Shown: one piece after another, positions 1-9,000 of the stretch
Position numbering within the stretch: position 1 is the stretch's first letter
How the letters are laid out: the number at the start of each line of letters is the position of its first letter
Source: Defluviitaleaceae bacterium
GTDB taxonomy: Bacteria > Bacillota > Clostridia > Lachnospirales > WQUN01
Direction of reading: 5' to 3'
NCBI GenBank assembly: GCA_009782245.1
Contig: WRKK01000322.1
Location: forward strand, 1 to 12,946
DNA: 12,946 nucleotides
The notes under the pieces: model-generated
Seen by the model: only the letters and a program-made list of their open reading frames with translations
What the model was told of the DNA's origin: nothing
Database searches by the model: none
Translations under genes and position numbers: made by a program

Positions 1-762
1 CAAGGATTTTTATCCGGTATTTTGCTGACAACTTTGTTGTTTAGCACAGTAAGCGTGTTTGCGGCTGCCCCTCAAACCATTGAGGTTATTTTTGGCAATG
101 TCCGCACTACACTTTTTGGGCAGGAGATTATTTCCAGAGATGCCCAAGGCACTATTGTTGAGCCGTTGACTTATAACGGCACGGTTTTTATCCCCATTGA
201 TACTATTTTACAGGCGTTGCAGGAAAACGCCCAATGGAATGCCGCTACTAATACGCTGAATTTTGGTGCACCTGCAACTGGCGTTGTTACACAGCCTAAC
301 CAGCCGCAACAACCGCAACAGGCTGTGCAGGGTGGTACGCCGTTTACGCAAGCTGTTCCACCTTTTGATGTGAGTCATAATACCGATAGAGCCATTGTAG
401 AAGTTTCAAATCACCCAGATAGGCGAATGGGTGGCAATTTTGCTGGCGAGGTAGTAAGCTACAGGAGAGGGGGTACAAGTAGCGACCTTCTCCATTCTTC
501 CCATAATTTAGGTGGGCGTTTTACTCAATTAAGCGGAGTTTTTGGGCGTGTTGATGGCTCAAATCAACGAAATGTTACTCTTACTTTTATAGGCGATGGA
601 CGAACTTTACAATCTATTGATATTAACGCACTTGATTTACCAACTCCTATCAATGTAGATGTTACAGGTATTCAACTTTTAAGGATTGAAGTTAATGGAG
701 GTTCATGGGGAGGCTGGGGAAATTCCAGTCTATCCTACGCCCTATCCGCAACAATCCGCTAA
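1..762 (+). CDS. Secreted stalk-domain / NPCBM-like protein, 5' partial
   Basis: The frame is open from base 1, so the start lies upstream of the window; the TTG at 22 is inside the signal peptide and is not a credible start. The visible N-terminus is a hydrophobic stretch ending in a typical signal-peptidase site (VFAAA-P). About 60 residues resembling a copper amine oxidase N-terminal (stalk) domain follow: a short beta pattern, then the VEPLTYNGTVFIP and WNAATNTLNFG motifs. A Gln/Pro linker (QPNQPQQPQQ) leads to a final domain of about 130 residues with the NPCBM-like pattern: HNLGGRFTQLSG, then FIGDGRTLQS, then INVDVTGIQLLRIEVNGG. NPCBM domains are carbohydrate-binding or structural modules in secreted glycosidases and wall proteins. 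The protein is probably exported and may bind glycans; no catalytic domain is visible. It ends 200 bases before the zinc-ribbon array and lacks the zinc-ribbon handle. Confidence 0.75.
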   Translation, partial: QGFLSGILLTTLLFSTVSVFAAAPQTIEVIFGNVRTTLFGQEIISRDAQGTIVEPLTYNGTVFIPIDTILQALQENAQWNAATNTLNFGAPATGVVTQPNQPQQPQQAVQGGTPFTQAVPPFDVSHNTDRAIVEVSNHPDRRMGGNFAGEVVSYRRGGTSSDLLHSSHNLGGRFTQLSGVFGRVDGSNQRNVTLTFIGDGRTLQSIDINALDLPTPINVDVTGIQLLRIEVNGGSWGGWGNSSLSYALSATIR

Positions 763-888
763 ATTATAAGTCTAAAAAACCCACAGGGCAACAAAATCCA
801 CTACATAAGGGGCAACCCTGTAAGCAACACGCAAGGCAACACAACATACTTTACACGATAGCCAAAGCAAGAAAATAAACTAGATTAC

Positions 889-939
889 AGCCGTTCTGCG
901 GTAGTTTACATTACAGCTTTCGCCACACGCAGGACGGCT
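889..939 (+). other. Inverted repeat upstream of the array
   Basis: AGCCGTTCTGCG (889-900) pairs with CGCAGGACGGCT (928-939), a 12-bp stem with one G-T wobble and a 27-base loop. It lies 7 bases before the AAAGGAGG ribosome site (947-954) of the first array gene. It could be a terminator for the preceding gene, although only TATTTTA follows and the loop is long, or a 5'-leader regulatory hairpin. No convincing promoter was found in 763-961. Confidence 0.4.
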
Positions 940-961
940 ATTTTACAAAGGAGGAACTATT

Positions 962-1642
962 ATGTTCTGTGGAAAATGTGGCGTAAAGAACGCCGATAAT
1001 ATGAATTTTTGTGGCAGTTGCGGTAGCCCCGTTGGGAGCAAACCAAGCGTGGCTACACCGCCGCCACCCGCCCCAACCTACGCACCAATGCGAGCAGCAC
1101 CTGCAAAGCCGCCTGTAAATAAACTTTTGTTTGTTATTCCCGTTGCTGTTGTTGTGGTGGTTTTGGCGGGGTTTTTGTTGAATGGTAATTCTCATGGGCT
1201 TACGGGTGTTTGGGTTAATTATGATAGTTCAGTAAGAGGAGCAACGCAAGATTTCTTCGCAGAAGTAGAATTTCGTGGAAATACCGTAATCACAAGAAAC
1301 CACAATGTTTCTCTGCAAGATCCTGTTGGTGTTGCTAGATTTGATTTTCGCCCAACTCAAGCAGATTTGGATAGCGGAGAATTTAGCAATCGTTTTACCC
1401 AACGCCAAAGAGAGGCAACCCGACTTATTATAAACGAAGTACGACCAGGTTGGGGAACGGGAGCGTGGTATGAAGTGATAGTTACAGAAGAACGAGTAGG
1501 CACTTTTTCCATAAACAGCGACAATCGAATGGAAATTTTATGGAGCAACGGACAGCATGAAGTGGTTAATCTTCGGATAACAGAAAACGATTTAGCCCCA
1601 AACACACTAAGCTGGCGAGGCGGCACATTTTCACCACGCTAA
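962..1642 (+). CDS. Zinc-ribbon single-TM protein with small beta-rich ectodomain
   Basis: 226 residues. The ATG has a strong AAAGGAGG site eight bases upstream. Residues 3-20 form a zinc ribbon (CGKC at 3-6, CGSC at 17-20). A Pro-rich linker (about 30-52) and a hydrophobic Val-rich helix (about 54-74) follow. The remainder, about 150 residues beginning with LTGVWVNY, appears beta-rich. The opening 'L-x-G-x-W' is typical of small lipocalin-like or DUF domains found behind such anchors, but I do not recognise the family. The linker differs from the basic RRQ-type linker of the later members, and there is no acidic stretch, so this is a more distant paralogue. The topology is probably zinc ribbon inside, C-terminus outside. 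It is the first intact member of the array; the function is unknown. Confidence 0.8.
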   Translation: MFCGKCGVKNADNMNFCGSCGSPVGSKPSVATPPPPAPTYAPMRAAPAKPPVNKLLFVIPVAVVVVVLAGFLLNGNSHGLTGVWVNYDSSVRGATQDFFAEVEFRGNTVITRNHNVSLQDPVGVARFDFRPTQADLDSGEFSNRFTQRQREATRLIINEVRPGWGTGAWYEVIVTEERVGTFSINSDNRMEILWSNGQHEVVNLRITENDLAPNTLSWRGGTFSPR

Positions 1643-1655
1643 AATGGCTCTATAG

Positions 1656-2165
1656 CTTTCCAGTAAACTTAAAATTCAGCCATTCGAGCCGCCAACCTAC
1701 ATACCCCCGCCCGCCTGCCGGACGGGCAGGCCAACAGCAAGACCAAAACCAGCCCCGCAAGCGTTCCCGACAACGATTGTTGCAATAGTGGGCGGTGCGG
1801 TGGCACTAGTTGCGATAGTGGCTGTCTTGTTTGTATTTTTGGGCAGCAGTCCGCTTATCGGCGAATGGGAAGAAACCACAAGTGCCTCGTGGCGGCAACG
1901 GATAACCCTCAACAGCAACGGCACGGGCGTTATGTTCAGCCTAAACGTGGACACGTTGGCAACGCAGAGCGAAACCCCGCTTGTTTGGCGTACTAGCAAC
2001 GATTTCCCAGGGCTGTTGCAACTGGAATTTACCGACGAAGACGATAACGAAACCTACAACTGGTGGCTGGAGTACGAACTAAGCGTAAACGCCGTGGGAA
2101 TTGAGATGTTGGAATTAACCAACGTAGGCTGGGGCGGCTCGGACACGTTTAGGCGGGTAGATTAA
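1656..2165 (+). pseudogene. Zinc-ribbon-less paralogue (5'-truncated)
   Basis: The frame is open from just after a TAG at 1653 to the TAA at 2163 and reads as the back half of an array protein: a Pro-rich linker (EPPTYIPPPACRTGRP...), a hydrophobic helix (TIVAIVGGAVALVAIVAVLF), then a domain of about 100 residues beginning PLIGEWEET. The linker's PPTY resembles PAPTY in the gene at 962, and GEWEE parallels that protein's GVWVN. No ATG, GTG or TTG occurs in frame before GTG 1788, which sits inside the membrane helix and has no ribosome site. The four-Cys ribbon is absent in any frame just upstream. The simplest reading is a deletion of the 5' end; the body has no internal stop, so the loss may be recent. 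Alternatively, GTG 1788 could start a short 125-residue protein using the helix as a signal sequence, which I think less likely. Confidence 0.6.
1713..1731 (+). repeat. In-frame GC-rich palindromic element, copy 1
   Basis: A perfect 7-bp inverted repeat (GCCTGCC / GGCAGGC) with a 5-base loop (GGACG). It lies in the linker segment of the truncated paralogue and is read as P-A-C-R-T-G-R-P. A related hairpin at 9592-9614 is at the matching place in another array gene and is read as P-V-C-R-T-G-R. It is GC-rich against its surroundings. Confidence 0.55.
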
Positions 2166-2188
2166 CAGAAGTTGGAGAGGGGAAAATT

Positions 2189-2556
2189 ATGAACTGTAAA
2201 AAATGTGGAAATTCGATAAGCCCAACTGCCGTATTTTGCGGCAGTTGCGGCAACCCGACAGGGCAACAAGGGCGGCGGCAAAGTAAATCGCCCGTTAAGT
2301 TTATTGTAGCAGGAATATCCGCCACGGCAATTATTGCGATAATTGCCGTGGTTGTGCTGTTTTTACCGCTTGGCGAAATAGGCGAAACGGGGCTTTTTGC
2401 CCAGCTTTTAGCACAGTTTGGCGATAATGGCGGTAATTTGGAAAATTACACCGAAACGGGAGAATTGCCCGAAAGTGGGGAAAATGGGGAAAGCGAAGTT
2501 GACGAAACCGAAACTGAAGAGATTGAAGAGCCTGAAGAAATCGCCGAACTTGCCGA
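2189..2556 (+). repeat. Duplicated 5' handle, copy A
   Basis: This 368-base segment aligns without gaps to 3807-4174, with about 14 substitutions, six of them clustered in codons 8-11. It encodes the zinc ribbon, basic linker, membrane helix and most of the acidic linker. Identity ends abruptly where the ectodomains begin. A more diverged copy starts at 6077. Confidence 0.85.
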
Positions 2557-3766
2557 ATCGCTCGAAACAGAAGAAGTTGAAAGAGAACCTCGTCCGCCCT
2601 CGCACATAAATGTACCAGGGCGAGTAATTAGCACCAGTTTAACGGAATTAATGATTGATGCTGAACTTAACCCGCAATACGCAAGCATGACCGATTCCGA
2701 TATTGCCAATTTGCAATATATGACCAATCTAACAAGCCTAACTATAAGGGGTACACAAATTAGCGATTTAAGCCCACTTGCAAATTTGACAACTTTAACA
2801 TCGTTAGATTTAGCGGGCAATCAAATAAGCGACCTCTTGCCTCTTGCAAATTTGCACAATTTGAACTGGCTAAATTTAAGAAATAATTCCGTTGCAGATT
2901 GGTTAGCGGTTAATCATGTGGTAACTGTGCTAGGCAGACCCATTGTTATAGCTCCTGAAGAAATAGAACGTGTATTATTTGAGCATTTAAGCCAACATAG
3001 ATATGCCACCATAACAAATGCAGTCGGTACGGTTCAAAGTAACGGTTTTGTTTGGATTGACGGCGAAACTATGCCAGCCAGTCAGGCTCCAGAACGATTT
3101 GTAGGATTTGCCCATGTGTTTTCTGACGACCCATGGTGGCGGTTAGCTTTTGAAGATAGGCACGGCAACGAAATAACCGATACTATATATCATGTTGACG
3201 ACGGTGGGGCAGTGGCTATTGCCACAGATTTTGCACTAATTGATTTGGATAATGACGGTGTGCCTGAATTGTTTGTATTTTATTTTGGCATGGGTCTTGA
3301 CCACACTCGGGTTTATGCGGATATTTATCAATATGTGGGCGGTACATATCAGCTTGTTGGTACGCTGTATAATTTGGGCAATAGGCGTGAAATATTTCAC
3401 AGCAATGATGGTCGTGCAGTAATACGCGAATTTCGCGGGGGTGGTCCAGCGGGAATGAGTGCCTCATCTGCATATTTGTACATAGATATTTTGGACGGGA
3501 ATTTGCAAACAAGCACAATAGCGGAATGGGGCTGGTATGAAGATATATGGGGAGATGGCGGTGTTTATCATTTTTACTCCAATCCCATAACAGGTGCAGA
3601 ATTTAGGCAGGCTAGACCGTTGCCCTCTAATCTTCAGCAAATGTTCGCAAATTTTGACGCAGGGCAAGCAATCCCTGGAATGTCGAATGTTACATTTACA
3701 CCTATCCCAACAAGTGCATTGGAAGAGCGTTTGCGGACATCTCTAATTAGCAACATGACAAATTAA
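2189..3766 (+). CDS. Zinc-ribbon single-TM protein with LRR and D-x-D-x-D-G ectodomain
   Basis: 525 residues. Order: zinc ribbon (C3, C6, C17, C20); basic linker (GRRQSKSPVK); membrane helix about 38-59; spacer; very acidic Glu-rich linker about 82-132; three or so LRRs of the internalin/SD22 type (NLTSLTIRGTQISDLSPLANL and following, about 169-235) closed by a cap DW-x2-V-N-H-x4-V-L-G-R-P. A C-terminal domain of about 270 residues holds DLDNDGVPEL near residue 352, the calcium-loop-like motif seen in VCBS/FG-GAP-type and many uncharacterised Clostridia exported proteins. Basic residues before the helix predict a cytoplasmic ribbon and external LRRs. The start is supported by GGAGAGGGG upstream. 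Its first 368 bases nearly match those of the next gene. It is probably a surface-exposed binding protein; the ligand is unknown. Confidence 0.8.
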   Translation: MNCKKCGNSISPTAVFCGSCGNPTGQQGRRQSKSPVKFIVAGISATAIIAIIAVVVLFLPLGEIGETGLFAQLLAQFGDNGGNLENYTETGELPESGENGESEVDETETEEIEEPEEIAELAESLETEEVEREPRPPSHINVPGRVISTSLTELMIDAELNPQYASMTDSDIANLQYMTNLTSLTIRGTQISDLSPLANLTTLTSLDLAGNQISDLLPLANLHNLNWLNLRNNSVADWLAVNHVVTVLGRPIVIAPEEIERVLFEHLSQHRYATITNAVGTVQSNGFVWIDGETMPASQAPERFVGFAHVFSDDPWWRLAFEDRHGNEITDTIYHVDDGGAVAIATDFALIDLDNDGVPELFVFYFGMGLDHTRVYADIYQYVGGTYQLVGTLYNLGNRREIFHSNDGRAVIREFRGGGPAGMSASSAYLYIDILDGNLQTSTIAEWGWYEDIWGDGGVYHFYSNPITGAEFRQARPLPSNLQQMFANFDAGQAIPGMSNVTFTPIPTSALEERLRTSLISNMTN

Positions 3767-3806
3767 AAATGGGATTGATAAAGCTGTTTTCAAAGGAGCG
3801 AACAAA

Positions 3807-4174
3807 ATGAACTGTAAAAAATGTGGAAATCAATTATCCCCAACTGCCGTATTTTGCGGCAGTTGCGGCAACCCGACAGGGCAACAAGGGCGGCGGCAAA
3901 GGAAATCGCCCGTTAAGTTTATTGTAGCAGGAATATCCGCCACGGCAATTATTGCGATAATTGCCGTGGTTGTGCTGTTTTCCCCGCTTGGCGAAATAGG
4001 CGAAACGGGGCTTTTTGCCCAGCTTTTAGCGCAGTTTGGCGATAATGGCGGTAATTTGGAAAACTACACCGAAACGGGAGAATTGCCCGAAAATGGGGAA
4101 AACGGGGAAAGCGAAGTTGACGAAACCGAAAATGAAGAGATTGAAGAGCCTGAAGAAATCGCCGAACTTGCCGA
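3807..4174 (+). repeat. Duplicated 5' handle, copy B
   Basis: Partner of the segment at 2189-2556, with about 14 substitutions and no gaps, covering zinc ribbon, helix and acidic linker. The genes diverge completely immediately after it. Confidence 0.85.
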
Positions 4175-6050
4175 GTTGCCCGAAGAGTCAGAGATTGGCT
4201 TACAGGTACGGGCTGAAGGGCGAGTTGACGGGGCGTTGTCTACTGTTGCCATGGGAGGTACCCACTTAGCAGTAATATACTCAGACGGCAGTTTGTGGGG
4301 TTGGGGCTCTAACTTTACTGGTCAAGTCGGAGACGGCACTACAATAAACCGTGATGCACCAGTTAGGATAATGGACGATGTAATTTCGGTTTCTGCGTCT
4401 GGTAATCAAACAATGGCAATCCGTTCTGACGGCAGTCTTTGGGGTTGGGGAAACAACGAATTTGGTCAATTAGGCGATGGCACTACTACAGATCGCCATT
4501 CTCCCGTTAGAATTATGGACGATGTAATTGCGGTTTCAAGTAGTGCAGTAACAATGGCAATCCGTTCTGACGGCAGTCTTTGGGGTTGGGGAAGTAATTC
4601 TACTGGTCAAATCGGAGATGGCACTACAATAAACCGTAATGCACCAGTTAGAATTATGGACGATGTAATAGCGGTTTCAACTGGTAGTGTAGTAACAATG
4701 GCAATACGTTCTGACGGTAGCCTTTGGGGTTGGGGAGGAAACTGGGAAGGTCAATTAGGCGATGGCACTACTACAAATCGCCATTCTCCCGTTAGAATTA
4801 TGGACGATGTAGTAGCCGTTTCTGCAGGTGGAAACAACACAATGGCAATTCGCTCTGACGGCAGTCTTTGGGGTTGGGGTTGGAATGGTCATGGTCAAGT
4901 GGGTAATGGTGCTACCGTTTCTATTCGTTCAAACGAGCTTTTGCCAGTAAGAATTATGGATGACGTAGTTTCTGTTTCTGTGGGTTCTCACCATACAATG
5001 GCAATTCGCTCTGACGGCAGTCTTTGGGGTTGGGGAGGTAATGCTTGGGGTGAATTGGGCGATGGCACTAATGAAACCCGCTTTACTCCTGTTAGAATTA
5101 TGGACGATGTGTTGGCCGCCTACGCAGGTAATGCAAATGCAATAGCAATTCGTTCAGACAGAAATTTATGGGGTTGGGGAAATAATATGTCAGGTCAATT
5201 ACTAGACGACACAACCACCGACCGCCACACCCCAATAAGAATCATGGATAATATCATGCTACCAAACGCCGCACCGTCCGCCCCACTACAAACAATTCCA
5301 CCCGCACCTCTATCGGACTTTGACGACATTAATTGGCGAAACGCTTACGCAGAGCGGCTCGCAAATGTTGGCGAAAATGAACATTCTTTCGCCTTGCGGG
5401 ATATTGCAGGAACAGGCGGCGTTCCCATGCTGATTTTGGCGACTCGTGATGAGTTCAGCGACTGGGCTAATCATTACAACGTGTATTTTTTCAACGAAAA
5501 CACAGGCATTGCCGAAAGATTAGAGTTTACAAGTAATTGGCACGAAACCATAGAACTCAACACTTGGGAGGGTCCAGTAAGTATAGTTAATAATCCCAAC
5601 TTTCCAGGGCTGTTTTCAGATGAGGGCTTGGGAGATTTTGCTGGACTGTACTATATACACTTTCAAAACGGTCGTTGGACGACAACATTTGTATATTTTT
5701 CAATATGGACAAGTATACCCATTGGCGAAAATCGGGGCGGCATAGCATTAACATCAGTAAGCAATTTTGCAAATACCGAAATACACCGCTATGCAAGATT
5801 TTTTGACGGCGTAACCGTGGACGATTGGAACAATTTTTTGAACAATAGCAATAACGACGACTGGCGAGATTACATATTCACAGACCGCTCATTGTCCGAA
5901 ATATTACACGAGGATTTTCAAGGTCTGAATCTTGGACATTGGGATAGTAATGGGACTTGGGTTAGCGGCGATTTTATTAACATCAACGACATTTTAACCC
6001 CAATAAACACCGCCAACATAGACAACATAATTTTTGGTTGGCAACCCTAA
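3807..6050 (+). CDS. Zinc-ribbon single-TM protein with seven RCC1 repeats
   Basis: 747 residues. It has the standard handle (zinc ribbon C3/C6/C17/C20, basic linker, helix about 38-59, acidic linker to about 128). Residues 145-484 hold seven RCC1-type repeats of about 47-53 residues, each with SDGSLWGWG-x-N-x3-GQ-x-GDGT and PVRIMDD; seven units is the number needed for one closed seven-bladed propeller. A short Pro/Ala linker leads to a module of about 245 residues (503-747) beginning DFDDINWRNAYAERLANVG and ending IIFGWQP, shared with the protein at 9500. Ribosome site AAAGGAG lies about ten bases before ATG. Bacterial RCC1 propellers are usually protein- or ligand-binding scaffolds; the predicted location here is outside the membrane, so a Ran-type exchange role is not implied. 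The ligand is unknown. Confidence 0.85.
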   Translation: MNCKKCGNQLSPTAVFCGSCGNPTGQQGRRQRKSPVKFIVAGISATAIIAIIAVVVLFSPLGEIGETGLFAQLLAQFGDNGGNLENYTETGELPENGENGESEVDETENEEIEEPEEIAELAELPEESEIGLQVRAEGRVDGALSTVAMGGTHLAVIYSDGSLWGWGSNFTGQVGDGTTINRDAPVRIMDDVISVSASGNQTMAIRSDGSLWGWGNNEFGQLGDGTTTDRHSPVRIMDDVIAVSSSAVTMAIRSDGSLWGWGSNSTGQIGDGTTINRNAPVRIMDDVIAVSTGSVVTMAIRSDGSLWGWGGNWEGQLGDGTTTNRHSPVRIMDDVVAVSAGGNNTMAIRSDGSLWGWGWNGHGQVGNGATVSIRSNELLPVRIMDDVVSVSVGSHHTMAIRSDGSLWGWGGNAWGELGDGTNETRFTPVRIMDDVLAAYAGNANAIAIRSDRNLWGWGNNMSGQLLDDTTTDRHTPIRIMDNIMLPNAAPSAPLQTIPPAPLSDFDDINWRNAYAERLANVGENEHSFALRDIAGTGGVPMLILATRDEFSDWANHYNVYFFNENTGIAERLEFTSNWHETIELNTWEGPVSIVNNPNFPGLFSDEGLGDFAGLYYIHFQNGRWTTTFVYFSIWTSIPIGENRGGIALTSVSNFANTEIHRYARFFDGVTVDDWNNFLNNSNNDDWRDYIFTDRSLSEILHEDFQGLNLGHWDSNGTWVSGDFININDILTPINTANIDNIIFGWQP
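4249..5256 (+). repeat. Tandem RCC1 DNA repeats (seven units)
   Basis: Seven direct repeats of about 140-155 bases, each containing a variant of GACGGCAGTCTTTGGGG and ATTATGGACGATGTA. Units 1 and 3 share an ACTACAATAAACCGT block (TINR[DN]APV), while 2 and 4 share the TT[DN]RHSPV block. The alternation suggests that a two-unit segment was duplicated. Units 5-7 are more diverged; unit 5 has a short insertion and unit 7 is degenerate (SDRNLWGWG, LLDDT). Confidence 0.85.
5309..6050 (+). repeat. Shared C-terminal module, copy 1
   Basis: Encodes the last ~245 residues of the RCC1 protein. It matches 10477-11200 in the FMN-binding protein. The block from about 5333 to 5450 is nearly identical (for example AACGCTTACGCAGAGCGGCT in both), the middle is diverged with gaps, and the last bases (TTTTTGGTTGGCAACCCTAA) are identical again. 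I do not recognise the domain family. Confidence 0.75.
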
Positions 6051-6060
6051 TCAAACAACG

Positions 6061-6067
6061 AAAAGGA
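6061..6067 (+). promoter_or_regulatory. Ribosome binding site deciding the start at 6077
   Basis: AAAAGGA(GC) lies nine to ten bases before ATG 6077. An in-frame ATG at 6038 overlaps the end of the previous gene, has no such site and would add 13 residues ahead of the conserved MNCKKCG start. ATG 6077 is therefore preferred. The same AAAGGAGC-A-rich-ATG leader precedes the starts at 3807, 9500 and 11224. Confidence 0.8.
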
Positions 6068-6076
6068 GCAAACAAA

Positions 6077-9000
6077 ATGAACTGTAAAAAATGTGGAAAT
6101 CAATTATCCGCGACTGCCGTATTCTGCGGCAGTTGCGGCAGCCCAACAGGGCAAAGGCAAGGGCAACAAAAAAAATCGCCCATTAAATTTATTGTAGCGG
6201 GAATATCCGCCACGGCGATAGTTGCGATAATTGCGGCGGTTGTGCTGTTTTCCCCGCTTGGCGAAATAGGCGAAACGGGATTTTTTGCCCAGCTTTTAGC
6301 ACAGTTTGGCGATAATGGCGATAATTCGGAAAATTACACTGAAACGGGAGAATCGCCCGAAAACGGGGAAAACGGGCAAAACACAACAACATTGCAAGAC
6401 GACACAATCCACACAATATCACTCGAATTATCAGCTACGCCACTAAATGACGAAATAATGGAACATTTAAGGCAATTTCCGAATTTGGATTTGCGTTTGA
6501 CTTGGTCGACTAGTCAAGAAAGTTTATCGAATGATGTGCCGTTACTTGCAAGCCTTGCAAATTTGACGGCATTGACATTGAGGTTGGATAACGAAGTAAC
6601 CGACATAAGCCCACTTGCTAGTTTTACTAATTTGACGGAGTTGAGGTTGACAAAGTGGGGAACTCAAACAACCGACATAACCCCTCTTGCAAATCTTACA
6701 AATTTGACAACATTAACATTGGATTTGCATAGCGGAGTAACCGACATAACCCCACTTGCAAACCTCACGAATTTGGCGATGTTGGAGTTAAGGTTGGGCA
6801 GCGGAGTAATCAACATAACAGCCCTTGAAAATCTTACAAATTTGACGATACTGGAATTTAGCTTGGCTAATAGCCAAGTAGCCGATATAACTCAACTTGC
6901 CAACCTTAGAAATTTGGCGGAATTGACGTTGTCTAGCAACCTAAACAACATAACCCCATTTGTCAGCCAACTTGCCAACCTTACGAATTTAGAGGTGTTG
7001 GAGTTGAGATTGGGGGTAAGCAACCAAGAAAGTTTAGAAAATAATATCCTGCTACTTGCCAGCCTTGCAAATTTAACGGCGTTGACGTTGACGTTTGATA
7101 GTCAAGTAAACGATATAACTCCCCTTGAAAGCCTTACGAATTTGACATCGTTAGGGTTGATAACAGGGGGAGGCACCCAAATAAGCGACATAACTCCGCT
7201 TGCAAGCCTTACAAATTTAACGGCGTTAGAATTGCGGCTACAACACGCTCAAACAACCGACATAACCCCACTTGCCAGCCTTACAAATTTAACAGCGTTA
7301 GAGTTGAGGTTGGGTAGAGAAATAACAGACATAACTCCACTTGCCAACCTTGCGAATTTAACGGAATTATCGTTGATTTTGGATAGCCCCCAAGTAACCG
7401 ATATAATTCCGCTTGCAAGCCTTGCGAATTTAACAGAGTTAGATTTGAGATTGTGGAATAGCCCAGAAGTAGCCGACATAACCCCACTTGCGAATCTTGC
7501 GAATTTAACGGAGTTATATTTGGAATTGAGACATGGCGAAGTGTCTGACATAATTCCTCTAGCAAACTTTACGAATTTAACGGAGTTGCGGTTGGAATTG
7601 TGGGGTCCGCCAGTAACCGACATAACCCCACTTGCCAACCTTGCTAATTTAACGACGTTATCCTTGTCGGCGATTTGGGGTACTCAAATATCCGATATAA
7701 CCCCGCTTGCAAGCCTTACGAATTTGACGGCTTTGTCGTTAGAGTTTAGAGATGGCGAAGAACAAAGATTAGCCATAACCGACATAACCCCACTTGCCCG
7801 TCTTACGAATTTAACAGCACCAACTTTATTTGTTATCCCAGTACCTGATTGGTCGCCAGTAGCCCATATACCGATTGTCCGCGGCCGCCCCGCCGACTGG
7901 GCGGAAACCGAACAGCCTACCGAAACCGCCGAAGTTGCCAGATCAGCCGCACCAACCGCCCTTGAAACGCAATTCCCAGGGCTAACGGCGGGAATGGCGG
8001 CGGCGTATCTTTCGGCGTTGGAGGGGGTTATTGCGGAATACGGCATATTCCAAGAGGATTTTTCGTGGTGGGATGAAACCCATACGGGCTTAGGTTATTC
8101 TCTGTTAATTGATTTTGAGGGCAACGGAAGCCCCTATTTGGTCGTAAACTTTGCAGGGTGGGTTGACGATAATAGAGAAAGGGCGTTGCCAATCATGGCT
8201 ATTTATAGCTACAGCAACGGATTTGTACAGCGGGTTTTTGAAGAAAATCCAGACCACCGTATTGGTTCTACCCTTGTTACAGCAACAAGCGGTTATTACT
8301 TGATGCGTTCAGGTTGGGGAAGTGGTGTCAATTCGGCTTTAACAGGAACATTCTACACCTTTGCAAATAGCGAAAGAGTACACGTCATCAGCTTAGTAAA
8401 TGATACCGATGAAAGTGATTTTCCTAATTTTACACCACGTTGGAGCATAAACGGAGTTCAAGTAAGCGAAGAAGAGCATAATGCGGCGTGGGCAGAATTG
8501 GGTATTATCCATATGGAGAGTTCCCACGGATTTATCGAAAAAAACCCAATCGCCCTACAAAATTTTATGGACGACTTGCGGAATATTGCAGGGGAAACCC
8601 CGCCAACTGCACCAATCGCCGCCGCACCCACCGCCGCCGCCAACCTATCCCAAACCGTTCCGCACCCATTTGTATTTGCCATGCAGGAATATTTTGCAGG
8701 TTGTGCCGCTGACGTAGCCGAGGGAACACGTGCACGGCGAGCCTTTTTAGTGGACGTGGACGGCAATGGTACGTTGGGTATGCTTGTAGTAAGAACGCTG
8801 TTTGGTTGGGGCGAAACTCGTAGTGCAGAGGCGATGTTGTTTGCTATGGTAGACGGTCGAATGGTCTCATTAGATTTAGGTCGGCAAGGCGATGGCAACC
8901 CTATTATAGGTGCCACCGTAGCGGGCAACCGAGCAGTTCGGCTTGGTGCTGACGGCGGCGTAGTTTCACACACGCTGTTTACAACCGAAAATGGGCAGAT

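Noticed and set aside
782..822. ACAGGG ... CCCTGT pairing after the first gene as a terminator
   Set aside because: Only six base pairs with a loop of about 29 bases and no T-tract.
2418..2609. Lys-rich alternative frame over the acidic linker, repeated at 4036-4269
   Set aside because: It is a frame shadow of the GAA-rich acidic linker; similarity between the two copies follows from the duplicated DNA, and there is no ribosome site.
4860..4890. GGGGTTGGGGTTGG run as a possible G-quadruplex
   Set aside because: It encodes the conserved LWGWGW blade motif; G-runs follow from Trp/Gly codons and too few four-G tracts lie together for a strong case.
4249..5256. Regular repeats considered as a CRISPR array
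   Set aside because: The unit length is about 150 bases, the repeats are in frame and encode RCC1 blades, and no short unique spacers separate identical repeats.
6038..6076. Upstream ATG giving 13 extra residues to the giant LRR gene
   Set aside because: It overlaps the previous gene, lacks a ribosome site and precedes the conserved MNCKKCG start, which has its own site at 6061-6067.
7249..7638. Long minus-strand frame across the LRR tract
   Set aside because: Periodic antisense shadow of the LRR repeats; its product is just the reverse reading of the same units, without start signals.
8458..8973. 171-residue minus-strand frame
   Set aside because: Opposite a well-supported coding region with recognisable domains; no ribosome site, promoter or known motif.
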